NCBI GenBank assembly: GCA_045127955.1
Contig: JBGVRA010000030.1
Coordinates: 33,163 to 97,162, forward strand
Length of the DNA: 64,000 nt
Direction: 5' to 3'
From: Pelethenecus sp045127955
GTDB lineage: Bacteria; Bacillota_I; Bacilli_A; Acholeplasmatales; Anaeroplasmataceae
Of the stretch, positions 18,167-26,371 are shown piece by piece. The notes below the pieces were generated by a model. That model did not search any database. It saw nothing but the letters and a program-made list of their open reading frames with translations, and was not told the origin of the DNA. The position numbers and the translations under genes are program-made. Positions within the stretch are counted from its first letter, which is position 1. Each line of letters starts with the position of its first letter.

Positions 18167-18598
18167 AATTTTGCAAGAAATGTAATCATATTAACAAGTA
18201 TTGCTATAGAATTTAGCATTGATGCATTATATAATATGAATGATGATTATGTTTTAAAGGAAAAAGGTGCTATTTTAAACTGGTTTGATATTGATGCTCC
18301 AGAAGGTAGATATTCTTTAAATGATAAGATTTCTGATATTATGAAATCACTTAGAGGTAAACTATGGTTTGCTAAAGTTGGTATGTCTTTAAAGAAGAAA
18401 ATGCCTAAGAATAAAGATGGTAAGGCTGAAGGTGCTGGATTTGAACTTTCTGGCGATATTATGCAAATGCTTGGTGGTTTTACAGTTTTACGTTTAACTT
18501 CTATGATTGGTATGATGAATATTAGTTTTACTAAAGAAGAATTATTAAAAATGAATAAAAAATTAAATAAGATTAGAAAACCTAAAAGTTTAAGATAG
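18167..18598 (+). pseudogene. 3' remnant of a glycoside hydrolase (GH3-like C-terminal tail)
   Basis: The frame is open from 18,167 to a stop at 18,596-18,598, with its first ATG at 18,236 and no ribosome binding site there. The peptide (RYSLNDKISDIMKSLRGK ... FTKEELLKMNKKL) looks like the helical tail after the fibronectin-III-like domain of many Bacillota and Actinobacteria GH3 enzymes. No catalytic domain is present upstream, where the AraC gene and its promoter occupy the DNA instead. It ends 12 bases before uxuA, so the lost enzyme was probably the first gene of a glucuronoside/xyloside operon. The family guess is moderate; that it is a truncated remnant is more secure. Confidence 0.6.
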
Positions 18599-18610
18599 GA
18601 GGTAATCTTT

Positions 18611-19696
18611 ATGCAAATGACATTTAGATGGTATGGAGAAGGTAATGATAAGATTAAATTATCAGATATCAAACAAATACCTGGTGTGACTGGAATTGTT
18701 TGGGCCCTTCATCATAAGATGCCTGGAGAAGTATGGGAAGAAGAAGAGATTAGAGAAGTTAAAGAACAATGTGAAAAGTATGGATTTAATATTGATGTTG
18801 TTGAATCTGTAAATGTTCATGACGATATTAAGATAGGTCTTCCTACTAGAGATTTATATATTGAAAATTATAAACAAACAATAAGAAATTTATCTAAGTT
18901 TGGTGTTAAGGTAATATGTTATAATTTTATGCCTATTTTTGACTGGACTAGAAGTAATTTATTCCATGAAGTTGGTGATGGATCTACTGCGTTATTCTAT
19001 GAAAAGAATATGATTCAAGATGACTATAATCAAATGGCTAAATATATATTAGATTTTACTGAAAAATATAATATGTCATTTCCTGGATGGGAACCTGAAA
19101 GAATGGCTAAATTAGATTATTTATTTAAAGCTTATGAAGGTGTAGACCATGAGAAGTTATGGGCTAATTTGAAATACTTTTTAGAAGCTTTAATGCCTGT
19201 TTGTGAAGAATGTGATATCAAAATGGCAATTCATCCAGATGATCCACCTTGGGATATTTTCGGACTTCCTAGACTTCTTGTAGATGAAGCTGGAATTGAA
19301 AGATTTTTAAAGATGGTAGATAATCCATACAACTGTTTAACATTATGTAGTGGTAGTTTAAATGCTAATCCAAATAATGATGTTGCTTCTATTGTAAGAA
19401 AATATGCTGATAGAATTGCTTTTGCTCATATTAGAAATGTAAAGCATTTTGAAAATGGTGATTTTAGTGAAGCAAGCCATCGTGATTGTGATGGAGATAC
19501 TCATATTTTAGATATTTTAAAAGCATATCATGATTCAAACTTCAATGGTTATATTAGACCAGACCATGGTAGACATTTATGGGATGAAAAACCTGGAAAT
19601 GTTAGACCTGGATATGGTTTATATGATAGAGCTTTAGGTATAATGTATATGCTTGGAGTATGGGATATGTTAGATAAACTAAAGGAGAATAAGTAA
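18611..19696 (+). CDS. uxuA: Mannonate dehydratase
   Basis: Converts D-mannonate to 2-keto-3-deoxy-D-gluconate in glucuronate catabolism. At 361 residues it has the normal size for the metal-dependent UxuA family. The xylose-isomerase-like TIM barrel carries the family blocks MAIHPDDPPWDIFGLPR, LCSGSLNANPNND, HIRNVKHFENGDF and the C-terminal DHGRHLWDEKPGNVRPGYG, including the His/Asp/Cys metal ligands. AGGAGG at 18,597-18,602 lies 8 bases before the ATG. It overlaps uxuB by one base (TAATG). A glucuronate isomerase and the KDG kinase/aldolase needed to complete the pathway are not in the window. Confidence 0.95.
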   Translation: MQMTFRWYGEGNDKIKLSDIKQIPGVTGIVWALHHKMPGEVWEEEEIREVKEQCEKYGFNIDVVESVNVHDDIKIGLPTRDLYIENYKQTIRNLSKFGVKVICYNFMPIFDWTRSNLFHEVGDGSTALFYEKNMIQDDYNQMAKYILDFTEKYNMSFPGWEPERMAKLDYLFKAYEGVDHEKLWANLKYFLEALMPVCEECDIKMAIHPDDPPWDIFGLPRLLVDEAGIERFLKMVDNPYNCLTLCSGSLNANPNNDVASIVRKYADRIAFAHIRNVKHFENGDFSEASHRDCDGDTHILDILKAYHDSNFNGYIRPDHGRHLWDEKPGNVRPGYGLYDRALGIMYMLGVWDMLDKLKENK

Positions 19697-20526
19697 TGGG
19701 ATATTATAAGGATAAGGTTGTAGTAGTTACAGGTGCTGGTGGAGTATTATGCTCTGTAATTGCTAAGGCATATGCACAAGAAGGAGCTAAGGTTGCATTA
19801 CTAGATTTAAATATAGATGCTGCAAAAGAAAAAGCAAAAGAAATTTGTGATTTAGGTTTTGTTGCTAAAGGATATAAGTGTAATGTTTTAGAAAAAGCCT
19901 CAATTGAAGCTGCACATGAAGAAATATTAAATGATTTTGGAACATGTGATATTTTAATTAATGGTGCTGGTGGAAATAATGCTAGAGCTAATACTGATAA
20001 TGAATTTTATCAAGATGGTGATTTAGGTAAGATGAAAACATTCTTTGATTTAGATGAAGCTGGTGTTGAGTTTGTATTTAATTTAAATTATATGGGTACA
20101 CTTTTACCTAGCCAAGTATTTGTTAAAGATATGTTAGATAAAAAAGATGCTAGTATTTTAAATATTTCATCAATGAATTCATTTACTCCACTTACTAAAA
20201 TTCCAGCTTATAGTGGTGCTAAAGCTGCAATTTCTAATTTTACTAAGTGGTTAGCAGTTCATTTTTCTAAGACTAATATTAGATGTAACGCAATAGCCCC
20301 AGGATTCTTTGTTACATTCCAAAATGAAAGATTGTTATTTAATGAAGATGGTACTCCTACAGCTAGAACTGAAAAGATTTTAAGAAATACACCAATGGAT
20401 AGATTTGGTAAAGCAGAAGAATTAATAGGTGCATGTTTGTTCTTAACAAATACTCGCCTTGCATCATTTATTAATGGTGTTGTCTTACCTATTGATGGTG
20501 GATTTAGCGCTTATAGTGGTGTATAG
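19696..20526 (+). CDS. uxuB: SDR-type D-mannonate oxidoreductase (fructuronate reductase)
   Basis: A 276-residue short-chain dehydrogenase. The Rossmann nucleotide motif is TGAGGVL near residue 12, NGAGG follows near residue 88, the catalytic Ser is in NISSMNSFTP, the Tyr/Lys pair is YSGAKAA, and the C-terminus has the usual LPIDGGFSAYSG. Direct coupling to uxuA (stop/start TAATG) supports fructuronate to mannonate reduction, as in Bacillus where UxuB is also an SDR rather than the long-chain enzyme of E. coli. A terminator follows 10 bases after the stop. An alternative is another sugar-acid dehydrogenase of the same family. Confidence 0.87.
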   Translation: MGYYKDKVVVVTGAGGVLCSVIAKAYAQEGAKVALLDLNIDAAKEKAKEICDLGFVAKGYKCNVLEKASIEAAHEEILNDFGTCDILINGAGGNNARANTDNEFYQDGDLGKMKTFFDLDEAGVEFVFNLNYMGTLLPSQVFVKDMLDKKDASILNISSMNSFTPLTKIPAYSGAKAAISNFTKWLAVHFSKTNIRCNAIAPGFFVTFQNERLLFNEDGTPTARTEKILRNTPMDRFGKAEELIGACLFLTNTRLASFINGVVLPIDGGFSAYSGV

Positions 20527-20535
20527 TTTTTGATT

Positions 20536-20563
20536 AGCCAATGTTTATTCATTGGCTTTTTTC
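20536..20563 (+). terminator. Terminator after uxuAB
   Basis: 8-bp stem AGCCAATG / CATTGGCT around a TTTATT loop, followed by TTTTTTC. Confidence 0.9.
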
Positions 20564-20581
20564 TTTATCTAAAATGCAATG

Positions 20582-20621
20582 TATGGAATATTTCCATATG
20601 GAAATTTATAATAATTCCATA
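20582..20621. promoter_or_regulatory. Operator-like array of TATGGAA/TTCCATA half-sites
   Basis: Four exact 7-bp half-sites alternate in orientation: TATGGAA 20,582-20,588, TTCCATA 20,592-20,598, TATGGAA 20,597-20,603 and TTCCATA 20,615-20,621. The first two form a perfect palindrome with a 3-bp centre. The array lies between the uxuAB terminator and the promoter of the sucrose genes, about 80 bp upstream of its -35. It probably binds a dimeric regulator, identity unknown. Confidence 0.6.
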
Positions 20622-20703
20622 CTATATTTTTAGAATTTTTTTTAAAATTTTCAATTAAAATTTATGTTTTTCTCTTAAGATGAAAAAAAATTTTTTAAAG
20701 TTA

Positions 20704-20732
20704 TTGACATTATAAAAGCGTTTGATTATTAT
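20704..20732 (+). promoter_or_regulatory. Promoter of the sucrose operon
   Basis: TTGACA (20,704-20,709), 17-bp spacer, TATTAT (20,727-20,732). The spacer contains AAAGCGTTT, the core of a catabolite-responsive element, though the full cre consensus is poorly matched. The predicted start near 20,739 gives a leader of about 150 nt. Confidence 0.75.
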
Positions 20733-20748
20733 GGAATTGTAGAGATAA

Positions 20749-20892
20749 AATTATTACATTTTTTTAGATGGTTCTAAACACATAAATGAAGTTGTTAGAA
20801 TTAGAATTGGTGATAATGATTATTCTAGTGATGGATATAATTATATAAATGTTGATGATTTTATTATAGGATATGAAGGAAGTGATGAACAA
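20749..20892 (+). pseudogene. Coding-like fragment in frame with, and upstream of, the GH32 gene
   Basis: From 20,749 (after an in-frame TAA) to 20,892 the frame is open, continues directly into the GH32 gene and has no ATG. The peptide (for example VVRIRIGDNDYSSDGYNYIN then VDDFIIGYEG) looks like the last strands of a secreted beta-sandwich, unlike anything at a GH32 N-terminus. I read it as the tail of a lost gene whose stop has gone, lying in the transcribed leader. An N-terminal extension of GH32 started by a rare codon is less likely. Confidence 0.45.
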
Positions 20893-22374
20893 GTGAAAAA
20901 AGTATTTGAAGCTACTAAATTTACATATAATAATTTAAATACAGTTAATCAAAGATATAGGCATACCTATCATGCACAAACTCCTGTTGGATGGGCAAAT
21001 GATCCTAATGGTTTTTCTTATTACAATGGTAAAATTCATTTATTTCATCAGTACAATCCATATAATACTGTATGGGGACCTATGCACTGGGGGCATTACA
21101 CGAGTGATGATTTTATTAAATGGGAATTACAAAATGTAGCACTTGCTCCTGATGAAGAATATGATAAAGATTATGGTGCTTTTTCAGGGTCTGCTATTGA
21201 AAAAGATGGGAAATTATATTTGATGTATACTGGTGTTGCAAATGATTTACAACAACAATGTATTGCAGTTTCAAGTGATGGTATAAATTTTGAAAAAATA
21301 GGTAGAAATCCTGTTATTAGTTCTAGTATGTTACCGAATGCTTACTCAAAAGCTGATTTTAGAGATCCATATGTTTTTGTACATGATGATATGTATTATT
21401 GTTTAATCGGAACTAAACGTGGCAGTTATGGTAATATGCTAATGTATAAATCTAGTAATCTTACTTCATGGAGTTTTGTTGGTGAGGTTATGAATTCTAG
21501 TGATAAAAATTCTCCTAATTTTTATCAGTTAAATGGTGTATATGAATGTCCAAGTTATGCATGTATTGATGGAAAAGAAGTATTGATTTGTAGTCCACAA
21601 AACTTACCTAAAGATGGTTATATGTTTGAAAATATTAATTCAGTAGTTTATATGATTGGAAAGTTTGATTATAACACTGGTAGATTTAATTATAGTGAGG
21701 TCAATGAAATTGATTCTGGGTTTGATTTTTATGCTGCTCAAACTAGGAAAATGAATGATGGTAGAACTATTATGATTGCGTGGATGCAAATGTGGGAGAG
21801 AACTCTTCCTACAGCTAATGATGGTTGGGTTGGTGGATTCACTTTACCTAGAGAACTAAGTATAAAGGATAATCATTTATATCAAAATCCTGTAAAGGAA
21901 ATTGAAAAATATCGTTCTAACAAGGTTCTATATTATAATGTTAATCTTTTTAATAATCAATCTATTTCATTAGATAATATTAATGGTAATACATTGGAAT
22001 TAGAATTTACATTAGATATGAACGATGCTAAAAAAGCTGGTGTTAAGTTGTTTAAAGGAACTATGCATGAGACTTTAGTTTATTATGATAAAGAAAAAAA
22101 TATTGTTGTTTTAGATAGAAGTAAATCAGGGGCTAACATTAGTGGTGTTGAAGCTAATAATTCAACTAGAAGTTGTAAGATTGACTTAGTTGATGGTAAA
22201 GTTAAGTTTAGAATATTTTTAGATGTATCTAGTATTGAGGTATTTATTAATGATGGCTATCATACTATTACTGCTAATGTGTATCCAGATTTAACTGATT
22301 TGGGTATTGAATTTTATAGTGTAGGTGGTAATGCACTATTAGAAAGTATTACAAAATATAATATAGAAGTTTAG
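20893..22374 (+). CDS. scrB: GH32 sucrose-6-phosphate hydrolase / beta-fructosidase
   Basis: Cytoplasmic enzyme that splits sucrose(-6-phosphate) or short fructans. The GH32 propeller has all three acidic residues: nucleophile Asp in GWANDPNGF (about 38), stabiliser in FRDPYVF (about 157) and acid/base Glu in YECPSY (about 218), followed by the C-terminal sandwich with SIEVFINDGYHT. At 493 residues it is of standard length. There is no signal peptide. The GTG at 20,893 is used because GAAGGAAG lies about 10 bases upstream and the residues before it are not GH32-like. A fructokinase follows in the same operon. No PTS gene is present here, so free sucrose or kestose cannot be excluded as substrate. 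Confidence 0.88.
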   Translation: MKKVFEATKFTYNNLNTVNQRYRHTYHAQTPVGWANDPNGFSYYNGKIHLFHQYNPYNTVWGPMHWGHYTSDDFIKWELQNVALAPDEEYDKDYGAFSGSAIEKDGKLYLMYTGVANDLQQQCIAVSSDGINFEKIGRNPVISSSMLPNAYSKADFRDPYVFVHDDMYYCLIGTKRGSYGNMLMYKSSNLTSWSFVGEVMNSSDKNSPNFYQLNGVYECPSYACIDGKEVLICSPQNLPKDGYMFENINSVVYMIGKFDYNTGRFNYSEVNEIDSGFDFYAAQTRKMNDGRTIMIAWMQMWERTLPTANDGWVGGFTLPRELSIKDNHLYQNPVKEIEKYRSNKVLYYNVNLFNNQSISLDNINGNTLELEFTLDMNDAKKAGVKLFKGTMHETLVYYDKEKNIVVLDRSKSGANISGVEANNSTRSCKIDLVDGKVKFRIFLDVSSIEVFINDGYHTITANVYPDLTDLGIEFYSVGGNALLESITKYNIEV

Positions 22375-22425
22375 AATATATCGCTTCAGAGTTTGTCTTA
22401 GGCGAAAGAGCATAAGAGGTTAAAT

Positions 22426-23358
22426 ATGATTTTATGTATTGGAGAAATTTTAGCTGATTTAATTGGAAAAAAAGAAAATGGTATTATGACTTATTATAGA
22501 TACCCTGGTGGTGCACCATTAAATGTGGCTTGTGGTATTTCGTATTTGGGTGGAAATGTTGGTTTTGTTGGTAGTGTTGGTGATGATATTATTGGTAATT
22601 ATTTATTAGATTTTTGTAAAAATATTAATTTTAATTATTTAGATGTTTATAAAGATAATAAACATAATACAACACTAGCTTTTGTTGATAATGATGAATT
22701 TGGCGAAAGAAGTTTTTCGTTTAATAGGTTTAATACTGCAGATTATTATATTGATATTAATAGACTTGATGTTATTAAAGATGCTGATATTATTCATATT
22801 GGTTCTTTAATGCTTAGAGAAGATTTGGGTTTTAAGTTAGCTATGGATATAATTAATATAGCTAAAAAATTTAATAAAAAAATAAGTTTTGATGTGAATT
22901 ATCGAGATGATATTTATGATTCAAAAGAACTTGCAATATCTAGATATCAAAAGATTATTGAAAATTCTGATATTGTAAAATTGAGTGAAGATGAAGTTAC
23001 TTATTTTTCAGGTGAGTCTGATTATATTTTTGGATTAAAAAAAATAATTAGAAAAGATCAAATGTGTTTTGTTACGTTAGGGTCTAATGGTTCTTTATTT
23101 ATGTATCAAGATGATATTATATCTATTCCTACTTTTAAAGTAGACCCAGTTGATACTACAGGTGCAGGTGATGCATTTTATTCTTGTGTGTTATATTATT
23201 TAGATAATATGAAAAGTTATTCATTAGATTATATTCAGGATACCTTATTACACGCAAATATATGTGGAGGTCTTGCTTGTACAAAGTTAGGAGCGATATC
23301 TGCTCTTCCTAGTTATAGTGAATTAGAAAATAAGTATAATGAATTGTTAAAAAAATAA
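22426..23358 (+). CDS. scrK: PfkB-family fructokinase
   Basis: A 310-residue ribokinase-fold sugar kinase that should phosphorylate fructose released by the upstream GH32. Family signatures are present: the N-terminal YRYPGGAPLNVACGISYLGG substrate block (residues 25-44), and near the C-terminus DTTGAGDAFYSCV (about 242-254), with the catalytic Asp and the anion hole. AGAGGT precedes the ATG with normal spacing. The 51-base gap from scrB has no terminator, so the two are cotranscribed. Fructose specificity is inferred from context; the fold alone would also fit 2-keto-3-deoxygluconate kinase, which would be useful next to uxuAB. Confidence 0.87.
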   Translation: MILCIGEILADLIGKKENGIMTYYRYPGGAPLNVACGISYLGGNVGFVGSVGDDIIGNYLLDFCKNINFNYLDVYKDNKHNTTLAFVDNDEFGERSFSFNRFNTADYYIDINRLDVIKDADIIHIGSLMLREDLGFKLAMDIINIAKKFNKKISFDVNYRDDIYDSKELAISRYQKIIENSDIVKLSEDEVTYFSGESDYIFGLKKIIRKDQMCFVTLGSNGSLFMYQDDIISIPTFKVDPVDTTGAGDAFYSCVLYYLDNMKSYSLDYIQDTLLHANICGGLACTKLGAISALPSYSELENKYNELLKK

Positions 23359-23372
23359 TAATAAATAGGTGT

Positions 23373-23579
23373 GAAATAAAAAAAGGTTTTGTCGAAAGAT
23401 CTTTATTTGAAAATGATAAAGAAGGATATATATTTAAAAGAATAATCCCTATATATGAAGAAAAGATAGGAAATACTAATATTTGTTTTTTTAAGATAAA
23501 ACATGATAAGAAAATATATATGATTAAGAATAAATTAAGTATTTATTCTGCTAAAAAGTTATATCAGAAAATAAATTAA
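23373..23579 (+). pseudogene. Unidentified coding remnant after scrK
   Basis: An open stretch without a credible start (first ATG only 20 codons before the stop) reads as a lysine-rich peptide including GFVERSLFENDKEGYIFKRI and KLSIYSAKKLYQKIN, ending in TAA at 23,577. Codon choice is typical of the genome. It is shifted relative to scrK. I do not recognise the family. It looks like the 3' end of a deleted gene. The rest of the 361-base gap before malL holds the terminator and promoter listed below. Confidence 0.4.
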
Positions 23580-23621
23580 TAAGCATATTAGTTTTAAAAA
23601 GATAAAAATTAATATTTAATT

Positions 23622-23646
23622 AAGCTTACTTTATGTAAGCTTTTTT
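23622..23646 (+). terminator. Terminator of the scr operon
   Basis: 8-bp stem AAGCTTAC / GTAAGCTT around TTTAT, followed by TTTTTTC. Confidence 0.9.
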
Positions 23647-23648
23647 CT

Positions 23649-23677
23649 TTGAATTACTTGTAAATATATTGTATAAT
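23649..23677 (+). promoter_or_regulatory. Promoter of malL
   Basis: TTGAAT (23,649-23,654), 17-bp spacer, TATAAT (23,672-23,677), directly after the scr terminator. It places the transcription start near 23,684 and so excludes the upstream in-frame TTG at 23,669 as the malL start. Confidence 0.8.
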
Positions 23678-23719
23678 ATATTTAATAAGATATTATGCAT
23701 TTGTTTTGGAGGTAAAACT

Positions 23720-25360
23720 ATGGAAAATACTAAATGGTTTAAAGATGCAATTATATATCAAATTTATCCTAGAAGTTTTAAGGATAGTAATAATGATGGT
23801 ATTGGCGATATTAAAGGTATTATTGAAAAACTTGATTATTTGGCTGATTTAGGAGTTAATTGTGTTTGGTTATCTCCTGTTTATGAATCTCCAATGGATG
23901 ATAATGGATATGATATTTCTGATTATAAAAAGATTCATGAAATGTTTGGAACGATGGCTGATTTTAAGTTGATGCTTGACCAAATGCATAAAAGAGGTAT
24001 TAGGCTGATTATGGATTTAGTTGCAAATCATACATCTGATGAACATGAATGGTTTAAAGAATCTAGAAAAAGTGTTGATAATCCTTATCGAGATTATTAT
24101 ATTTGGAAGAAAAAACCAACTAATTGGACTGGATTTTTTGGTGGTAAGGCTTGGGAATATGATGATACTACAGGTGAGTACTATCTTCATTTATTTGGTA
24201 CTAAACAACCTGATGTTAACTGGGAAAATCCTAAGATAAGACAAGCTTATAAAGATATTATGAAATTTTATTTAGATATGGGTGTTGATGGTTTTAGATG
24301 TGATGTTATTAATCTTATTTCTAAGGACCAAAGATTTAAAAATGGCAAGAATCCTATTATTTTAGTTGGTAAGAAATATTTTATTAATGGCCCAAGAATT
24401 CATGAATTTTTAAATGAAATCAATACTGATGTTTTATCTAATTATGATGCGATGACGGTTGGGGAAACTGTGTTTTCTAATTTAGATGATATTAAAAAAT
24501 TTACTGATTTAGAGCGTAAGGAATTATCGATGGTTTTTAATTTTGATCATACTAGTGTTGATAATTTTTTAGGTGTTAAATGGTTAATGAGAAAATTTAA
24601 TCTAAAAAGATTTAAGAAGATTTTAGATAAATATCAATATGGTTTAGCTAATGTTGGTTGGAATTCATTATTTTATGAAAATCATGATCAAAGAAGAAGT
24701 GTAGGTAGGTTTAATACTTCTGATAAAGAATATAGAAAAGAAAGTGCTAAAATGCTAGCTACTACGATGTATTTTTTAAAGGGGACTCCTTTTATTTATC
24801 AAGGTCAAGAGATTGGTATGACTAATATGGATGTTAATTCATTAGATGAATATGTTGATATTGAAACTCATGATGTATTAAAGACTATGAAAAAACTACA
24901 TATTCCTAAGTCATATATTAAAAAATCTATTATGAATGGAAGTAGAGATAATTCTCGTACTCCTATGCAATGGGATGATAGCACATATGCAGGATTTAGT
25001 GAGGTTAAACCTTGGTTAAAGGTTAATTCTAATAAAAATGAAATTAATGTTTTAACTGAATTAAAAGATCCTAATTCTATTTTAAATTATTATAAGAAAC
25101 TTATTAGAGTTTATAAGAGTGAATCATTAATTGTTAGAGAAGGTACTTATAAAGATTTATGTCCTAAAAATCCTTTAATATTTGCGTATGAAAGAAAATT
25201 GGATAACGAAAGAATATTGGTGGTTTCTAATTTTAGTAAGAAAAATATTAAGAATAAGTATCATAATGATTCATATGATGTTTTGATTTCTAATTATGAT
25301 GAAGTAGGTTTTATGTTAAAACCTTATCAAACTATAATGTATAAGATTAAGGAGGCTTAA
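23720..25360 (+). CDS. malL: GH13 oligo-1,6-glucosidase / alpha-glucosidase
   Basis: A 546-residue cytoplasmic GH13 enzyme of the MalL/oligo-1,6-glucosidase group. It hydrolyses isomaltose, maltose or sucrose-type alpha-glucosides. Conserved regions I-IV are visible in order: DLVANHTSDEHEWF, GFRCDVINLISK (nucleophile Asp), MTVGETVFSN (acid Glu) and FYENHDQRRS (third Asp). QGQEIGMTNM and SRTPMQWDDS are typical of this subgroup. The ATG at 23,720 is chosen because GGAGG lies 7 bases upstream and the longer frame runs into the promoter. Trehalose-6-phosphate hydrolase is a related alternative; the subgroup cannot be settled by eye. Confidence 0.9.
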   Translation: MENTKWFKDAIIYQIYPRSFKDSNNDGIGDIKGIIEKLDYLADLGVNCVWLSPVYESPMDDNGYDISDYKKIHEMFGTMADFKLMLDQMHKRGIRLIMDLVANHTSDEHEWFKESRKSVDNPYRDYYIWKKKPTNWTGFFGGKAWEYDDTTGEYYLHLFGTKQPDVNWENPKIRQAYKDIMKFYLDMGVDGFRCDVINLISKDQRFKNGKNPIILVGKKYFINGPRIHEFLNEINTDVLSNYDAMTVGETVFSNLDDIKKFTDLERKELSMVFNFDHTSVDNFLGVKWLMRKFNLKRFKKILDKYQYGLANVGWNSLFYENHDQRRSVGRFNTSDKEYRKESAKMLATTMYFLKGTPFIYQGQEIGMTNMDVNSLDEYVDIETHDVLKTMKKLHIPKSYIKKSIMNGSRDNSRTPMQWDDSTYAGFSEVKPWLKVNSNKNEINVLTELKDPNSILNYYKKLIRVYKSESLIVREGTYKDLCPKNPLIFAYERKLDNERILVVSNFSKKNIKNKYHNDSYDVLISNYDEVGFMLKPYQTIMYKIKEA

Positions 25361-25361
25361 A

Positions 25362-26360
25362 ATGAAGAAGATTGTTTTGGCTATTTATTTGTTTATAGTG
25401 GCTTTTGTTTTTACTTCTTGTGGTAGTAGTGCTAGTTTAGTTGATTGTAATGTTAAATTAGAAGCGTTTAAGGCAAGAATGGAATTTAATAATGGTGTTG
25501 TTGTAGATACTAATATTGATATGTTAACGGAAGGGGTTAATATGTTTAATATTAATTCAACATCTAATGTGATGTTTGAACCCTTATATATTGAACTTAT
25601 TAATGGTAGTGAAGTTCATAATTTAATTGAAAAAAAAGAAAAGATATATACAGTTGATAAGATCGGTGATAAATATATTGCTGGATATTTTTGTACAAGT
25701 GAAGAATTAGATAGTGATTATAATTTTGATTCTAATTATGATGATTATTTTTCAATTAAAAATTTATCTAGCTTAAAGATTAAAAATATTAATAATGGTT
25801 ATAAAATCACTTATGATTTAGCTGAGTATTTTGATAATGCTGAAGATGGTTTTATTAAAAATTTATATGATAATTTAGATAAAAAATCAATTGTAAGAAG
25901 TGATTTAACTATTGATATTATCTTTAATAGTGAAACTAATGTTAAGATGATTTATTTTTATGAAATTGATACTAAAACTGATGATTATGAAGAAAGAATG
26001 CAAGTTGTTCAAACTTTGATTTTTAATATTGAAAAAGTAAGTGCTATAACTTCTTTAGATAATTGTTATTTAGATGTTCATAGTTATTTATCTTCATCTA
26101 TTGATAATACAACTGCTGATTTAGTTGGGTTTGATAAATTTTATTTAAATAGTTTTGACACTGGATACACAAGAATAGCTTTTGAAAAGGGAACTTATGA
26201 ATTTATTTTTGATGATGAAAATGTAAGTATTTCTTTATATGATATTAATAAAAATAAAGTAGAATCAGTTGATGGAAAAACATTTAATGTTAATATGGAT
26301 ATTTATTTTATTCATTTTAATACAACTGCTGATTCATTTGTTAGTTTAGTTAAAAAGTAG
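25362..26360 (+). CDS. Lipoprotein of unknown function
   Basis: 332 residues with a clear lipoprotein signal (hydrophobic stretch IVLAIYLFIVAFVF ending in the lipobox FTSC), then an acidic, Asn/Asp-rich globular part without any motif I recognise. It starts one base after the malL stop with AAGGAGG overlapping the end of malL, so expression is coupled. The middle (about 60-230) reads like an alternating beta/alpha surface domain, and the end (FYLNSFDTGYTRIAFEKGTY) like a small beta-sandwich. A sugar-binding role next to malL is possible, but nothing in the sequence shows it. Confidence 0.8.
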   Translation: MKKIVLAIYLFIVAFVFTSCGSSASLVDCNVKLEAFKARMEFNNGVVVDTNIDMLTEGVNMFNINSTSNVMFEPLYIELINGSEVHNLIEKKEKIYTVDKIGDKYIAGYFCTSEELDSDYNFDSNYDDYFSIKNLSSLKIKNINNGYKITYDLAEYFDNAEDGFIKNLYDNLDKKSIVRSDLTIDIIFNSETNVKMIYFYEIDTKTDDYEERMQVVQTLIFNIEKVSAITSLDNCYLDVHSYLSSSIDNTTADLVGFDKFYLNSFDTGYTRIAFEKGTYEFIFDDENVSISLYDINKNKVESVDGKTFNVNMDIYFIHFNTTADSFVSLVKK

Positions 26361-26371
26361 GAGGGAAAAGT

